Source: Effusibacillus lacus (GTDB taxonomy: Bacteria; Bacillota; Bacilli; Tumebacillales; Effusibacillaceae). Taken from it: a DNA stretch of 64,000 bases. This document shows positions 37,048 through 45,370 of the stretch, in pieces. The translations under genes were made by a program, and so were the position numbers. The number at the start of each line of letters is the position of its first letter. Position 1 is the stretch's first letter. Below the pieces are notes generated by a model, which searched no databases, was not told where the DNA came from, and was given only the letters and a program-made list of their open reading frames with translations. The stretch lies in contig NZ_BDUF01000008.1 in the NCBI RefSeq assembly GCF_002335525.1, forward strand, positions 1-64,000, read 5' to 3'.

Positions 37048-37102
37048 ACCCAGGCAGGGCAAGTTTCTTCCTCGTAAGCGAGCGAAACCTGCCCGCCTGG
37101 GC
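37048..37102 (-). terminator. Regulatory terminator hairpin ahead of purE
   Basis: GCCCAGGCGGGCAGGTTTC pairs with GAAACTTGCCCTGCCTGGG around a loop that itself holds CTCG/CGAG. TTTCTGTTTCTGG follows on the minus strand. It lies between the guanine riboswitch and purE and is the likely off-state terminator. Confidence 0.75.
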
Positions 37103-37156
37103 TTTTATCCCTTCGGTGTCATGCCAACCGGCATGTGAATCGCTTGGACCAGACAT

Positions 37157-37192
37157 AAACCCCCTCTGCTTATAAAGGCTTTGGGGGGGTTT
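37157..37192 (-). terminator. Second hairpin in the purE leader
   Basis: AAACCCCCCC and GGGGGTTT pair around AAAGCCTTTATAAGCAGA. The T-tract (TTTATGTCT) is weak. It lies closest to the aptamer, so it could be the primary expression platform or a pause site. Confidence 0.5.
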
Positions 37193-37216
37193 ACCGGAAC
37201 CCTAGATTCGCTTTCA

Positions 37217-37286
37217 ACTCGTAGTCCGGTTATTTACGGTAACCGGGTAGAGACTTTCGGGCCATATTCCCGAAGATATACGAGTA
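37217..37286 (-). ncRNA. Guanine riboswitch (purine aptamer) of the pur operon
   Basis: On the minus strand P1 is ACTCGTA/TACGAGT. GGGAATATGGCCCGAAAGTC holds the P2 and J2/3 elements, TCTCTACCCGGTTACCGTAA the J2/3 and P3 core, and ATAACCGGACTACGAG closes P3 and J3/1. The specificity position in GACTAC is C, as in guanine/hypoxanthine aptamers. Adenine aptamers have T there. The known role is transcription termination when guanine or hypoxanthine is bound. It lies 220 bp before purE with two hairpins between. Confidence 0.93.
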
Positions 37287-37311
37287 TTCAATTGAAGTGT
37301 CATCCATAAAC

Positions 37312-37340
37312 AGTGTACCAGTGATGGTGGGGGGTGTCAA
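37312..37340 (-). promoter_or_regulatory. purE operon sigma-A promoter
   Basis: TTGACA (37335-37340), 17 bases, TACACT (37312-37317) on the minus strand, about 25 bp ahead of the aptamer. A PurR box was not recognised. Confidence 0.8.
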
Positions 37341-37413
37341 CGCAAAAGGCGAACAATTTTAACTAACCAGGAAGAAACGTTCGTAAATGAGCTGGGACCT
37401 CTCGCTTTTTCGA

Positions 37414-38250
37414 CTAAGTTTTTTCACCTTCCGCCAACAGCGGACTGTACATCATCAACGCATGATTCTCTGTTACCAACTCATCATCCACTTGCTCCCC
37501 ATTCTCGAATACCCTCCGCCAAATCTGGTTATGACGGACATGCCCGCCCCAGAGTTCCTGTGTAAACCGGTGATGTTTTTCATAGACTTCATAAGTTTTC
37601 GCAATCGGCTGATCGGCAAGCCACACCCCAACCAGGTGGGTGTCGGTCAGATCCAGCTGCAGGCAAAAAGTGACATCGGTATCATTGCGAATCTGCAAAT
37701 CCACATAATTGTAAGCGCAGGTGGCACCGCTCCCAAAAGGCTGCGTGCGGTCCGCATCCGGAAACACATCATACTGGTGTCGGTACCGTTCTGTAACCGT
37801 CAAAGGTGTATGCAATGTCGCCCAATAGATGAGATTGGACAGTTGGCACAGACCTCCTCCGTAATCCGGTTGGAAGGTTCCCTCATGCAGCACCATCCCT
37901 TTCAAGTATCCGTTTCGCTTCGTGGGAGGGCCGATCAGCTTCCAGTAACTCATGGTCTCGCCCGGTCTCAGGATCAACCCGTTCAGCTTGGGAACCGCCA
38001 GTTGCAAATTATGCACCTTATTTTTCTGCAACCACATATCGACGTTCCGAAGCTGCCGGTAAAGCAAGGAACGATGCTCAAACACCACATATAAAAAAGG
38101 GGCATCTCCCACACGCCCGTCCCATTTTTCCTGAGCGAAACCGGTGCCCGACAGATGCCATTGAATATATCTCTTAAGGGAAAAATAGAGCCTGCCCAAC
38201 TTCATCCGCAGCCAACTCCGCCGTCGCGGGCGCAAACTGAATTCGTTCAT
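37414..38250 (-). CDS. VanW-family protein
   Basis: 278 residues with the VanW domain over about residues 85-230. The conserved core is GLILRPGETMSYWKLIGPPTKRNGY. LHEGTFQPDYGGGLCQLSNLIYW follows, carrying the GGGxCQ motif. No signal peptide is seen; the N-terminus is basic (LRPRRRSWLRMKLGRLYFSLK). Family members occur with glycopeptide-resistance genes in some species, but their function is unknown and no other van gene is present. The ATG at 38250 follows GATCCGGAGGAACCAC. A copy of its 3' end, with the same reading LLAEG and stop, lies at 40345-40440. Confidence 0.85.
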   Translation of the reverse strand: MNEFSLRPRRRSWLRMKLGRLYFSLKRYIQWHLSGTGFAQEKWDGRVGDAPFLYVVFEHRSLLYRQLRNVDMWLQKNKVHNLQLAVPKLNGLILRPGETMSYWKLIGPPTKRNGYLKGMVLHEGTFQPDYGGGLCQLSNLIYWATLHTPLTVTERYRHQYDVFPDADRTQPFGSGATCAYNYVDLQIRNDTDVTFCLQLDLTDTHLVGVWLADQPIAKTYEVYEKHHRFTQELWGGHVRHNQIWRRVFENGEQVDDELVTENHALMMYSPLLAEGEKT

Positions 38251-38264
38251 GTGGTTCCTCCGGA

Positions 38265-38747
38265 TCAAGTTTGTTTCTCCTGCCTTGCGGGGTCGTTCCA
38301 AGCTGTCTTCGGCCGGTTTTCCGGATAGCCGTGCTGCATTCGATATTCCTTTCTTGCCTCTGTGAAATCCCACCAGGACTTGTCGCTTTCCGGATTGTTG
38401 GCGAAATGAACCAGCAACCGGAATTGATCCTCCACACACGGGTCGATCCAACCCCCGCACTGCTGTTCCAATTGATCAAACAGTTTCGCCCCATCGGATC
38501 CTTGCAGCTCCTCCAGCGAATAATACCCCAGCCCAACCACGTCCTCTGCGAACCTCGGACCAATGGAAGGAATTTGTTGAAAAACCGCCAGTGCATGCAG
38601 AGTCTTGCCCCGGTTAATAGAGACTTGCAGGATTCTTGCCAACTCTTCCGGCTCCAGGTCAGCAATCTGTGCCAATGTGATTCTGTTCCGCTTGAGGTTA
38701 CCCCATTCTTCCGGGGTTAAAGGCAGTTTGGGGGTTTTCGTTTTCAT
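38265..38747 (-). CDS. Helix-hairpin-helix protein (Cdd1/'pathogenicity locus' type)
   Basis: 160 residues. IADLEPEELARILQVSINRG and LHALAVFQQIPSIGPRFAEDVVGLGYYSLEELQG form an HhH-like domain (about 35-90). WIDPCVEDQFRLLVHFANNP and SDKSWWDFTEARKEYRMQHGYPENRPKTAW are typical of the Cdd1 family. The function is unknown; DNA binding is only suggested by the HhH fold. The ATG at 38747 is preceded by GGAGGAACCCCGG; an ATG five codons earlier contains this site. The vanW gene begins 14 bp downstream, so the two form an operon. Confidence 0.75.
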   Translation of the reverse strand: MKTKTPKLPLTPEEWGNLKRNRITLAQIADLEPEELARILQVSINRGKTLHALAVFQQIPSIGPRFAEDVVGLGYYSLEELQGSDGAKLFDQLEQQCGGWIDPCVEDQFRLLVHFANNPESDKSWWDFTEARKEYRMQHGYPENRPKTAWNDPARQEKQT

Positions 38748-38762
38748 CCGGGGTTCCTCCAT

Positions 38763-39054
38763 ATAGTGACCTCCAAATTGAAAAATGACACCTTAGTCTC
38801 ATCCCAAGGTGCCGCATCGTTTGCCTAACTCAATCTTTATTCAGTGAACCTGTCTTCTCGTATTTCTCCACCAACAGGTCAAATTTGAGATTACTCATTT
38901 AGTCCCACGACCAATTTACCCGGTCACTAGATGGCGTGTCAACCAAAAGTCGAAAGATTTTATCGTTAGGGTATTTAATGTTCGTTAAAGGACAGGAGAA
39001 ACTTCTGTTGAAATATTAACCAGAACCAGATTGATGAGTACTGAGGAGGGTTAT
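38763..39054. other. Intergenic region carrying an ispG 3'-end relic
   Basis: About 290 bp between two divergent genes. A 24-base hairpin CACCTT/AAGGTG with TCATTTTTC (about 38787-38810, minus) looks like a terminator. The ispG relic is at 38836-38884. The rest holds the upstream region of the plus-strand gene at 39055. No further gene is seen. Confidence 0.5.
38836..38884 (-). pseudogene. Relic of the ispG 3' end
   Basis: The sequence read from 38836 closely matches the ispG terminus at 40743-40787. It has the same codons for K-Y-E-K-T-G-S-L followed by a stop, with only a few differences. It is non-functional. It lies directly upstream of the HhH gene, which suggests the order ispG-HhH-vanW once existed here. 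Confidence 0.75.
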
Positions 39055-40266
39055 ATGAAAAAGTTTAAACTGGGTTCGATACTGATAGCAGCGGCAATTC
39101 TGTTTGGTTCAACGATCCCCGCTAGTACAACTCTGGCTAACCAGGGCAAGTATGTACCACCGAAGCCTCTGTTCTCTGTTTATGTAGAAGGAAAGCCTGT
39201 GGCATTTAATGCTCCTCTACAAACGGAAGAGGGGCGGTTGCTCGTTGAAGTAGACCCTGTGGCTAAGGCTTTGGGGGCAAGTGTTTTCTTTAACTCTGAT
39301 TCTACTCAGGCAGAAATCATTAAAGCTGACGTCCGACTCCAAATTGATTTTAAACAGGGAACTGTGGTGAAAAATGGGCAAGCCATCCCCGTGTCACCCA
39401 AACCCAAACTGCAGGATGGCCAACCTGTGCTACCAGCTAGATTCTTGGCAGAGACTTTTGGCCTGCCTATTACTTGGGACTCCAAAACGAATGAAGTACG
39501 CTTGGGGCCCAGTCAGGCAACTTTGGACAAATGGGCTGTCATTCGGACTCAACTCGTCAAGTCGCGTGATGCAATGCAGCAGTTGAACTCCTTCACAGCC
39601 AAGGCTCAATATGAGATTCACGCACAACTCCCAATTACGTTGGCTAAATTGGATGTTTCGGGTGAGGCAAAGGCTGTTTTTCATAAGGAACCACTGGCTG
39701 TACATGTGCAAACCAGTCCGGGCTCCACTTCCAATCTGCCCCCCAACTTTGCTGACAACCTTCTAAAAGAGTGGAACTTCTATATTGCAAACGGTAAAGT
39801 ATACTCCCTGCATTATCGTGACCCAAAGAAATGGAAAGTCGAAACTCTGTCTGAAAGAGAAAGTATGGAAGCAAGCAATCCTTTCGCATCTTTTCTCAAA
39901 AACGAGGATATTGAAGAGTATCTTCCCTATACAGAGTTACTTGAAGAAGATGGATACCAGATGGTTGTGTTCCGCTTGACAGGGGATGATTACAGAGCCA
40001 TGAAGCAAGCCAGAGCTGCTAAGTATGGGTATTTCCGCAATGACTATGAGGAATTGGCACCTTCTCACTCGAAACTCGTTCTCTACTTCGATAAATCAAC
40101 TGCTCATCTAGTTAAATCCCATATCAGTGCAAGACTTTACGAAAGTGTACCATATGCTGTAGATGCTTTTATCACCCTAGGTGACTTTAACAGCGCACCA
40201 CCCGTGATAGTCTCGCCTGATGCTTTGAAGGCGGAACAGGAGCAGGAGCGGGGAGATCGTCGCTAG
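39055..40266 (+). CDS. Secreted protein with copper amine oxidase N-terminal-type domain
   Basis: 403 residues with a signal peptide ending ASTTLANQG. Residues about 40-135 form a copper-amine-oxidase-N (stalk) domain: VYVEGKPVAFNAPLQTEEGR, LLVEVDPVAKALGASVFF, and the conserved GQPVLPARFLAETFGLPITWD. The remaining 260 residues look like an extracytoplasmic beta-rich domain resembling LolA/LppX-like or DUF6612 lipid-binding folds (TAKAQYEIHAQL). That assignment is weak. There is no oxidase domain. It is the only plus-strand gene between 1 and 51.9 kb. ATG start behind GAGGAGGGTTAT. It sits in the middle of a region bounded by ispG and vanW duplicates. Confidence 0.75.
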   Translation: MKKFKLGSILIAAAILFGSTIPASTTLANQGKYVPPKPLFSVYVEGKPVAFNAPLQTEEGRLLVEVDPVAKALGASVFFNSDSTQAEIIKADVRLQIDFKQGTVVKNGQAIPVSPKPKLQDGQPVLPARFLAETFGLPITWDSKTNEVRLGPSQATLDKWAVIRTQLVKSRDAMQQLNSFTAKAQYEIHAQLPITLAKLDVSGEAKAVFHKEPLAVHVQTSPGSTSNLPPNFADNLLKEWNFYIANGKVYSLHYRDPKKWKVETLSERESMEASNPFASFLKNEDIEEYLPYTELLEEDGYQMVVFRLTGDDYRAMKQARAAKYGYFRNDYEELAPSHSKLVLYFDKSTAHLVKSHISARLYESVPYAVDAFITLGDFNSAPPVIVSPDALKAEQEQERGDRR

Positions 40267-40301
40267 TAACTCGTAAGTGAGCGAAACGTGACCGGACGTT
40301 T

Positions 40302-40342
40302 AGGCCAAGTGAGCGGAACGATTGTTCCAACCACTTGGCCTC
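40302..40342 (+). terminator. Hairpin downstream of the copper-amine-oxidase-N gene
   Basis: AGGCCAAGTG/CACTTGGCCT with an inner GGAAC/GTTCC stem. The T-tract is poor (TCTCTATAG), so it may be a weak or factor-assisted terminator. Confidence 0.55.
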
Positions 40343-40344
40343 TC

Positions 40345-40440
40345 TATAGCTACTGTCCCTCCGCCAGAAGCGGACTATACATCATAAACGCACGATTCTC
40401 TGTAATAAACTCATCATCAACTTGCTCTCCATTCTCGAAT
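40345..40440 (-). pseudogene. Relic of the vanW 3' end
   Basis: On the minus strand it reads F-E-N-G-E-Q-V-D-D-E-F-I-T-E-N-R-A-F-M-M-Y-S-P-L-L-A-E-G and a stop. The genuine vanW terminus at 37414-37510 reads almost the same. The upstream edge joins the nucleotidyltransferase sequence in another frame. Confidence 0.8.
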
Positions 40441-40648
40441 CCACTGTGCCAGTCTCATCCACCAACCATTCGGCTTGAAATGCTTTCTGTAATGTTTCTT
40501 TTTCCGGAGCTTCAATTGACAAATCTATATCAGAACGGGGATTGCAGTCTCCTCTGGCACGTGAACCAAATAGAATAGCTTTTTGGACGGCGGGTGAAGC
40601 CGAGAAAATTGTGTGGAGTTGATTCTTTATATCAGTATCTACCTGCAT
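40382..40648 (-). pseudogene. Truncated MNT-type nucleotidyltransferase fused to vanW relic
   Basis: The ATG at 40648 has GTGAGGGGATTTCAG in front and starts MQVDTDIKNQLHTIF. AILFGSRARGDCNPRSDIDLSIEAP is the minimal nucleotidyltransferase signature GSxxxGxxxxxSDIDL. The frame then runs into the duplicated vanW 3' end in a different register (DSRMESKLMMSLLQRIVRL), so about the last 18 residues are not MNT sequence. The protein is 88 residues and lacks the normal C-terminus. MNT proteins often pair with a HEPN protein, but none is seen here. Likely inactive, though expression is possible. Confidence 0.7.
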
Positions 40649-40738
40649 CTGAAATCCCCTCACTTCGTCTGGAAGTTCAATTCCAATTATACAGAAAGAC
40701 ACTTTGAATTGACCAAGGTGTCTTAACATAGTCGATAT

Positions 40739-41824
40739 TTATTTCAGTGAACCTGTCTTCTCGTATTTCTCCGCCAACAGGTCAATCTCTTTCTTTAATT
40801 CCGCCACCAGATCCTTCTCAGGGACCTTCCGCACAATCTCGCCATGACGGAACAGCAATCCCTCCCCAACCGAACCGGCAATCCCGATATCCGCTTCCTT
40901 GGCTTCCCCGGGGCCATTCACGGCGCATCCCAGAACGGACACTTTGATCGGCGCCTTGATTTTGGAAAGGTACTCCTCAATTTCGTTTGCCACACTGATC
41001 AGGTCAATTTCAATCCGGCCGCAGGTCGGGCACGAAACAAGCGTTGCAGCATTGGAAACCAAACCGAATACTTTCAGCAGTTCCCTTGCCACTTTGATTT
41101 CTTCCACCGGATCTGCGCTAAGCGACACACGGATGGTATTGCCTATCCCCATGCTCAGAAGCGTCCCCAGCCCGGCGGAACTCTTGATGGTTCCGGCAAA
41201 CAAAGTGCCGGACTCGGTGATCCCCAGGTGCAGCGGATAATTGAACGATTCCGCCGCCAGACGGTATGCCTCAATCGCCAGAGGGACATCGGACGCTTTC
41301 ATTGACACAATGATGTTCCGGAAATCAAGATCTTCCAGGATCCGAATGTGGTGCAAAGCACTTTCAAGCATCCCTTGCGCGGTCGGATACCCGTACTTGT
41401 CAAGGATATGCTTCTCCAGGGAACCGGCGTTCACACCAATCCGAATCGGAATATTTCGCTCCTTGCAGGCTTTGACCACCGCTTCCACACGTTCGCGACG
41501 ACCGATGTTGCCGGGATTGATGCGAACCTTGTCGATGCCGTTCTCAATGGCCTTCAGCGCCAGTTTATAGTCAAAATGGATATCCGCCACCAGGGGGATG
41601 GAAATCTCTTTCTTGATGTCTTTGATCGCTGCAGCCGCTTCCTCGTTGTTCACCGTTACACGGACCACCTGGCAGCCCGCTTCTTCCAGACGGTGAATCT
41701 GCTCCACCGTAGCTTTCACGTCATGGGTCTTGGTCATGGTCATGCTTTGAATGATGACCTGATCATTGCCGCCTATTGTCAAATTGCCCACCTGCACCGG
41801 GCGTGTCTCTCTTCTGTGGTACAT
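40739..41824 (-). CDS. ispG: 4-hydroxy-3-methylbut-2-enyl diphosphate synthase
   Basis: A 361-residue enzyme of the MEP isoprenoid pathway that converts methylerythritol cyclodiphosphate to HMBPP with a 4Fe-4S cluster. [30 protein letters not shown] is the N-terminus of the family. The TIM-barrel part includes [30 protein letters not shown]. The cluster Cys residues are in [11 protein letters not shown] (two) and [24 protein letters not shown] start behind GATGGGAGA. A fragment of its 3' end is repeated at 38836-38884. Confidence 0.96.
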   Translation of the reverse strand: MYHRRETRPVQVGNLTIGGNDQVIIQSMTMTKTHDVKATVEQIHRLEEAGCQVVRVTVNNEEAAAAIKDIKKEISIPLVADIHFDYKLALKAIENGIDKVRINPGNIGRRERVEAVVKACKERNIPIRIGVNAGSLEKHILDKYGYPTAQGMLESALHHIRILEDLDFRNIIVSMKASDVPLAIEAYRLAAESFNYPLHLGITESGTLFAGTIKSSAGLGTLLSMGIGNTIRVSLSADPVEEIKVARELLKVFGLVSNAATLVSCPTCGRIEIDLISVANEIEEYLSKIKAPIKVSVLGCAVNGPGEAKEADIGIAGSVGEGLLFRHGEIVRKVPEKDLVAELKKEIDLLAEKYEKTGSLK

Positions 41825-42165
41825 TCGAACAGTCTCCCATCTGTCAGATGTTCGTACCTATTATACCCTCTAGCCAAAAATCGGGCTAGTGCCACGAATC
41901 GGCAGACCCTTCATTTCAGAAAGCTGCTTGCTCACCCATAACTTCGGGAGACGATTCCAAAAACAAGAGACTTTGAGGAACTTATTGTGTATCACCTGGC
42001 TCCCTTTCTGACAATAAGGGGTTTAGTAGGTCTTATTTGGTGGGATTTCAAGGGCTTCCCCCTAAAAATCCTCGAAATAAGTGCCTGAAAATCCCCTGCT
42101 TCAATATATTGCTCCCTAAGTACAGAAATAGGGACCTCTGAATCCCTTACTTGCATAATACCACG
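41825..42165. repeat. Spacer with AATAAGGG-type palindromic repeats
   Basis: The stretch 41960-42150 holds units similar to those between purB and purC. On the minus strand they read AAGTAAGGGATTCAGAGGTC, CAGGGGATTTTCAGGCACTT followed by ATTTCGAGGATTTTTAGGG, and further degenerate copies. The part nearer ispG is its upstream region. A 63-codon frame here is not credible as a gene. Confidence 0.55.
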
Positions 42166-42195
42166 AAAAAAGGCTGCCCCCACTTGGGACAGCCC
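42166..42195 (-). terminator. Intrinsic terminator of the purine permease gene
   Basis: GGGCTGTCCC/GGGGGCAGCC stem followed by TTTTTTCGTGG on the minus strand, 16 bp after the stop at 42211. Confidence 0.9.
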
Positions 42196-42210
42196 GGTGA
42201 ATTGTGCAAG

Positions 42211-43587
42211 TTACACATTCAATTCCGTAAAGAAGAATCTGACCAGAATCAGTGCGCTGAGCACCCACATCAGCCAGTGGATCTTGTGCTTTCCGCCCAC
42301 CAGGTTGTTGGCCAAAGCCAGGATTACAAAGAACAGGATCCCGAAGGAAATTCCGTTTGCGATCGAATAGGTGAAAGGCATGATCACGATTGTCAGGAAC
42401 GCAGGGATCGAATACACGAAATCATTCCACTCGATATCTTTTACCGCTCCCATCATCAATACACCCACGATGATCAGCGCAGCAGCAGTTGCCTGCCCCG
42501 GTACAAGCAGCGCCAACGGAGCAAGAAACAGGGCGAGCAGGAACAGCACGCCAGTTGTGACAGCGGTAAGGCCTGTACGTCCGCCTTGGGAAACACCTGC
42601 AGCACTTTCAATGTATGCAGTTATGGTACTGGTTCCAAGCAGTGCACCCAAGCTTACGCCACCTGCATCCACCAGCATTGCGCGGCCGATTTTTTCTTTG
42701 CCGTCCGGCTTGTCCAGAAGCCCTGCTTTCGCGGCAGTACCCGTCAAGGTTCCGAATGTATCAAACAATTCCACAAAGGTAAAGGTAAAGATAATGGTCA
42801 ACAGACCCGCGTTAATGGCACCCGCAATATCCAGGCTGCCAATCGCCAGATTGGAAAAATCGGGGATCCAATTCGCGTTGGCCAAGGAGCCAAGATTGGT
42901 AATTCCCATCGGGATGCCGATAATCGTTGTGATAATGATTCCAAGCAAAATCGCGGCAGGAACCCGCATCGCCATCAAGATGCTGGTCACGAGCAAGCCG
43001 ATAGCCGCAAGCATAATCCCTTTGTCATGGATAAAGTTCCCCAATTGCATCAGCCAGTCAAAACCGCCAATGTTCTTGAGCGGCTGCGCCGGATCTTTCC
43101 CGATGTAAAACGCAGTCAGCAAGCCACTGTTCTTGAATCCGATGATGGTAATAAACAACCCGATCCCCACTGTCACTGCCGCACGGAGGGATTTAGGCAC
43201 CGCCTCCAGCATCATCTGCCGAATCTTGGTCAAGGTTAACAGGATAAAAATAAGACCGGAGATAAAGACGGCACCCAGTGCCATTTGCCAGGTAATCTGC
43301 CCGTTGGAACTGAGGACGACGGCTGCAAAGTAGGCATTCAGCCCCATGCCCGGTGCCAGAGCGATCGGGAAATTCACAAGCAATCCCATCAGGATCGTGA
43401 CCAGACCTGCCCCCAGAGCGGTCGCCACGAATACGGCGTTAAATTCCATTCCGGTAGCCCCGCCAGCCGTCAGGGTCAGCGGGTTCACGATCAGAATGTA
43501 AGCCATCGTGATAAACGTGGTGATCCCTGCAATGATCTCAGTGCGAACATTCGTGTTGTTTTCCTGCAATCGGAAGAATTTTTCCAT
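42211..43587 (-). CDS. NCS2/AzgA-type purine permease
   Basis: A 458-residue membrane transporter with about 13-14 helices. TNVRTEIIAGITTFITMAYILIVNP and GMEFNAVFVATALGAGLVTILMGL are the AzgA/PbuG subfamily start. GMGLNAYFA, FTFVELFDTFGTLTGTA and GTSTITAYIESAAGVSQGGRTGLTAV follow; these line the substrate site. It likely takes up guanine, hypoxanthine or adenine with protons. The ATG at 43587 follows GGGAGGACATCAAGCA. It lies 22 bp downstream of guaA, so both can be controlled by the guaA guanine riboswitch. Confidence 0.9.
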   Translation of the reverse strand: MEKFFRLQENNTNVRTEIIAGITTFITMAYILIVNPLTLTAGGATGMEFNAVFVATALGAGLVTILMGLLVNFPIALAPGMGLNAYFAAVVLSSNGQITWQMALGAVFISGLIFILLTLTKIRQMMLEAVPKSLRAAVTVGIGLFITIIGFKNSGLLTAFYIGKDPAQPLKNIGGFDWLMQLGNFIHDKGIMLAAIGLLVTSILMAMRVPAAILLGIIITTIIGIPMGITNLGSLANANWIPDFSNLAIGSLDIAGAINAGLLTIIFTFTFVELFDTFGTLTGTAAKAGLLDKPDGKEKIGRAMLVDAGGVSLGALLGTSTITAYIESAAGVSQGGRTGLTAVTTGVLFLLALFLAPLALLVPGQATAAALIIVGVLMMGAVKDIEWNDFVYSIPAFLTIVIMPFTYSIANGISFGILFFVILALANNLVGGKHKIHWLMWVLSALILVRFFFTELNV

Positions 43588-43609
43588 TGCTTGATGTCCT
43601 CCCTTTCTT

Positions 43610-45142
43610 TTATTCCCACTCAATCGTGGCAGGCGGTTTGGAAGTTATATCATAAACCACCCTGTTTACATGAGGCACTTCATTGACAAGACGGGTCGAA
43701 AGCCGCTCAAGCACGTCAAAGGGAATTCTCGCCCAGTCGGCTGTCATCCCGTCTTTGGAAGTGACAGCCCGGATGCCGATGGTATAGGCATAGGTCCGTT
43801 CATCTCCCATGACCCCGACGCTCCTGATATTGGGCAAGACCGCGAAGTACTGCCAAATCTCCCGGTCCAATCCGGATCTTTTGATCTCGTCCCGGACCAC
43901 CCAGTCTGCCTCTTGCAGCAGATCCAGCTTGTCCTCCGTTACCTCGCCGATAATGCGAATTGCCAGACCCGGCCCCGGGAACGGCTGCCGCCAGACAATT
44001 TCATCGGCAATTCCCAACTCGGTGCCAAGGGCCCTCACTTCATCCTTGAACAGCGTCTTCAGCGGTTCCACCAGTTCAAACTGCATGTCTTCCGGCAGTC
44101 CGCCCACATTATGGTGGGACTTGATGGTGGCTGCCGTGGCGGTTCCGCTTTCGATAATGTCTGTATAAAGTGTGCCCTGCGCCAGATAATCGAAATGACC
44201 GAGTTTCTTCGATTCCTCCTCAAACACCCGGATAAATTCTTCACCAATAATCTTGCGCTTCTGTTCGGGGTCGGTGACTCCCGCCAAACGGGCCAGGAAC
44301 CGTTCTTTTGCGTCAATTTTGACCACGTTCATGTGAAATTCCTGGGCGAATGTCTGCATGACCAGATCCGCCTCGTTCTTGCGGAGCAAGCCGTGATCCA
44401 CAAACATGCAGGTCAGATTGTCACCGATAGCCCGGTGTACCAAGACGGCCGCCACCGAAGAATCCACACCGCCGGACAACGCACAGAGCACTTTTTTGCC
44501 CCCGACAACAGACCGGATATCGGCAATTGCTTCGTCCACATAAGATCCCATCGTCCACTCTCCGCGGCAACCGCAAACTTCGTAAAGGAAGTTCCTGAGC
44601 ATCTCTTGGCCATGGATGGAATGGTTCACTTCCGGATGGAACTGAACGGCGTAGATTTTGCGATCCGGGGAACTCATGGCCGCAACGGGAGCATGCTCCG
44701 TGGAAGCGTCCACCTGAAAACCGGCCGGAGGTGCCAGCACCAGGTCGCTGTGGCTCATCCATACCTGCTGTTCTCCAGGTTGGTTCTTGTAAAGAATCGA
44801 ATCGGAACGAACTTCGATCATCGCTTTTCCGTATTCCCGCACAGCCGCCCGCTCCACTTTCGCCTCAAAGTGGTGGGCAATCAGCTGCATTCCATAACAA
44901 ATTCCCAGAATCGGAACGCCCAGTTCAAAAATGGCAGGGTCAACTTTCGGTGAGCCCTCCGCATACACAGAATTGGGACCGCCCGAGAAGACAACCCCTT
45001 TTACTCCCATCTCTTTCAGCCTGTCAGCCGTAACGGTTGGCGGAAGCAACTCTGAGTAAACGTTCAGTTCCCGAATGCGCCGGGTGATCAGCTGGTTGTA
45101 CTGTCCGCCAAAATCGAGTACCACAACAGATTCATGTTTCAC
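43610..45142 (-). CDS. guaA: GMP synthase (glutamine-hydrolysing)
   Basis: 510 residues, converting XMP to GMP with glutamine and ATP. The N-terminal amidotransferase ([21 protein letters not shown]) has the Cys in [15 protein letters not shown] and the His in [11 protein letters not shown]. The ATP pyrophosphatase P-loop is [15 protein letters not shown] (about 222-236). The dimerisation domain carries [17 protein letters not shown] and ends [12 protein letters not shown] place the start at GTG 45142, with GGGGGC ten bases before; an in-frame TTG at 45160 is the alternative. Expression is governed by its own guanine riboswitch. Confidence 0.97.
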   Translation of the reverse strand: MKHESVVVLDFGGQYNQLITRRIRELNVYSELLPPTVTADRLKEMGVKGVVFSGGPNSVYAEGSPKVDPAIFELGVPILGICYGMQLIAHHFEAKVERAAVREYGKAMIEVRSDSILYKNQPGEQQVWMSHSDLVLAPPAGFQVDASTEHAPVAAMSSPDRKIYAVQFHPEVNHSIHGQEMLRNFLYEVCGCRGEWTMGSYVDEAIADIRSVVGGKKVLCALSGGVDSSVAAVLVHRAIGDNLTCMFVDHGLLRKNEADLVMQTFAQEFHMNVVKIDAKERFLARLAGVTDPEQKRKIIGEEFIRVFEEESKKLGHFDYLAQGTLYTDIIESGTATAATIKSHHNVGGLPEDMQFELVEPLKTLFKDEVRALGTELGIADEIVWRQPFPGPGLAIRIIGEVTEDKLDLLQEADWVVRDEIKRSGLDREIWQYFAVLPNIRSVGVMGDERTYAYTIGIRAVTSKDGMTADWARIPFDVLERLSTRLVNEVPHVNRVVYDITSKPPATIEWE

Positions 45143-45170
45143 TGCCCATCTAGCCCCCAAGACTGATTAG

Positions 45171-45261
45171 AAAATAAAAAACACCGGTTTTGCCCGTTGA
45201 ATTTGACTTCCTTACTAGGATTAGCAAAGATTGACAGTCAAATACGAGGCAAAAACGGTGG
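45171..45261 (-). terminator. Riboswitch terminator/antiterminator of guaA
   Basis: On the minus strand CACCGTTTTTGCC pairs with GGGCAAAACCGGTG, with an inner ATTTGAC/GTCAAAT stem, and TTTTTTATTTTC follows. The 5' arm contains GCCTCGTA, complementary to TACGAGGC at the 3' side of the aptamer P1. This gives mutually exclusive antiterminator and P1 pairings, so guanine binding should terminate transcription. Confidence 0.88.
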
Positions 45262-45290
45262 TCGCGAATCAAGACTTGCCGAACAACCGC

Positions 45291-45357
45291 CTCGTAGTCA
45301 GGTCATTTACGGTGACCTGGTAGAGACTGTCGGGCCCTATCCCCGACGTTATACGAG
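45291..45357 (-). ncRNA. Guanine riboswitch of guaA
   Basis: P1 is CTCGTAT with its complement TACGAG. GGGGATAGGGCCCGACAGTC and TCTCTACCAGGTCACCGTAA form P2, J2/3 and P3, and ATGACCTGACTACGAG closes it. C is at the specificity position (GACTAC), so guanine or hypoxanthine is the ligand. It is the second aptamer of this class in the window. Confidence 0.93.
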
Positions 45358-45370
45358 CGTTTCCGACATC

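Noticed and set aside
37157-37312. Upstream extension of purE into the leader
   Set aside because: The added residues come from regulatory hairpins, and a strong ribosome site precedes the internal ATG at 36997.
37414-38250. Calling VanW evidence of glycopeptide resistance
   Set aside because: No vanHAX, vanR/S or vanY genes are present, and VanW-family proteins are common in Firmicutes without resistance.
41992-42183. 63-codon frame downstream of the purine permease gene
   Set aside because: It lies in palindromic repeats and the permease terminator and has no protein-like pattern.
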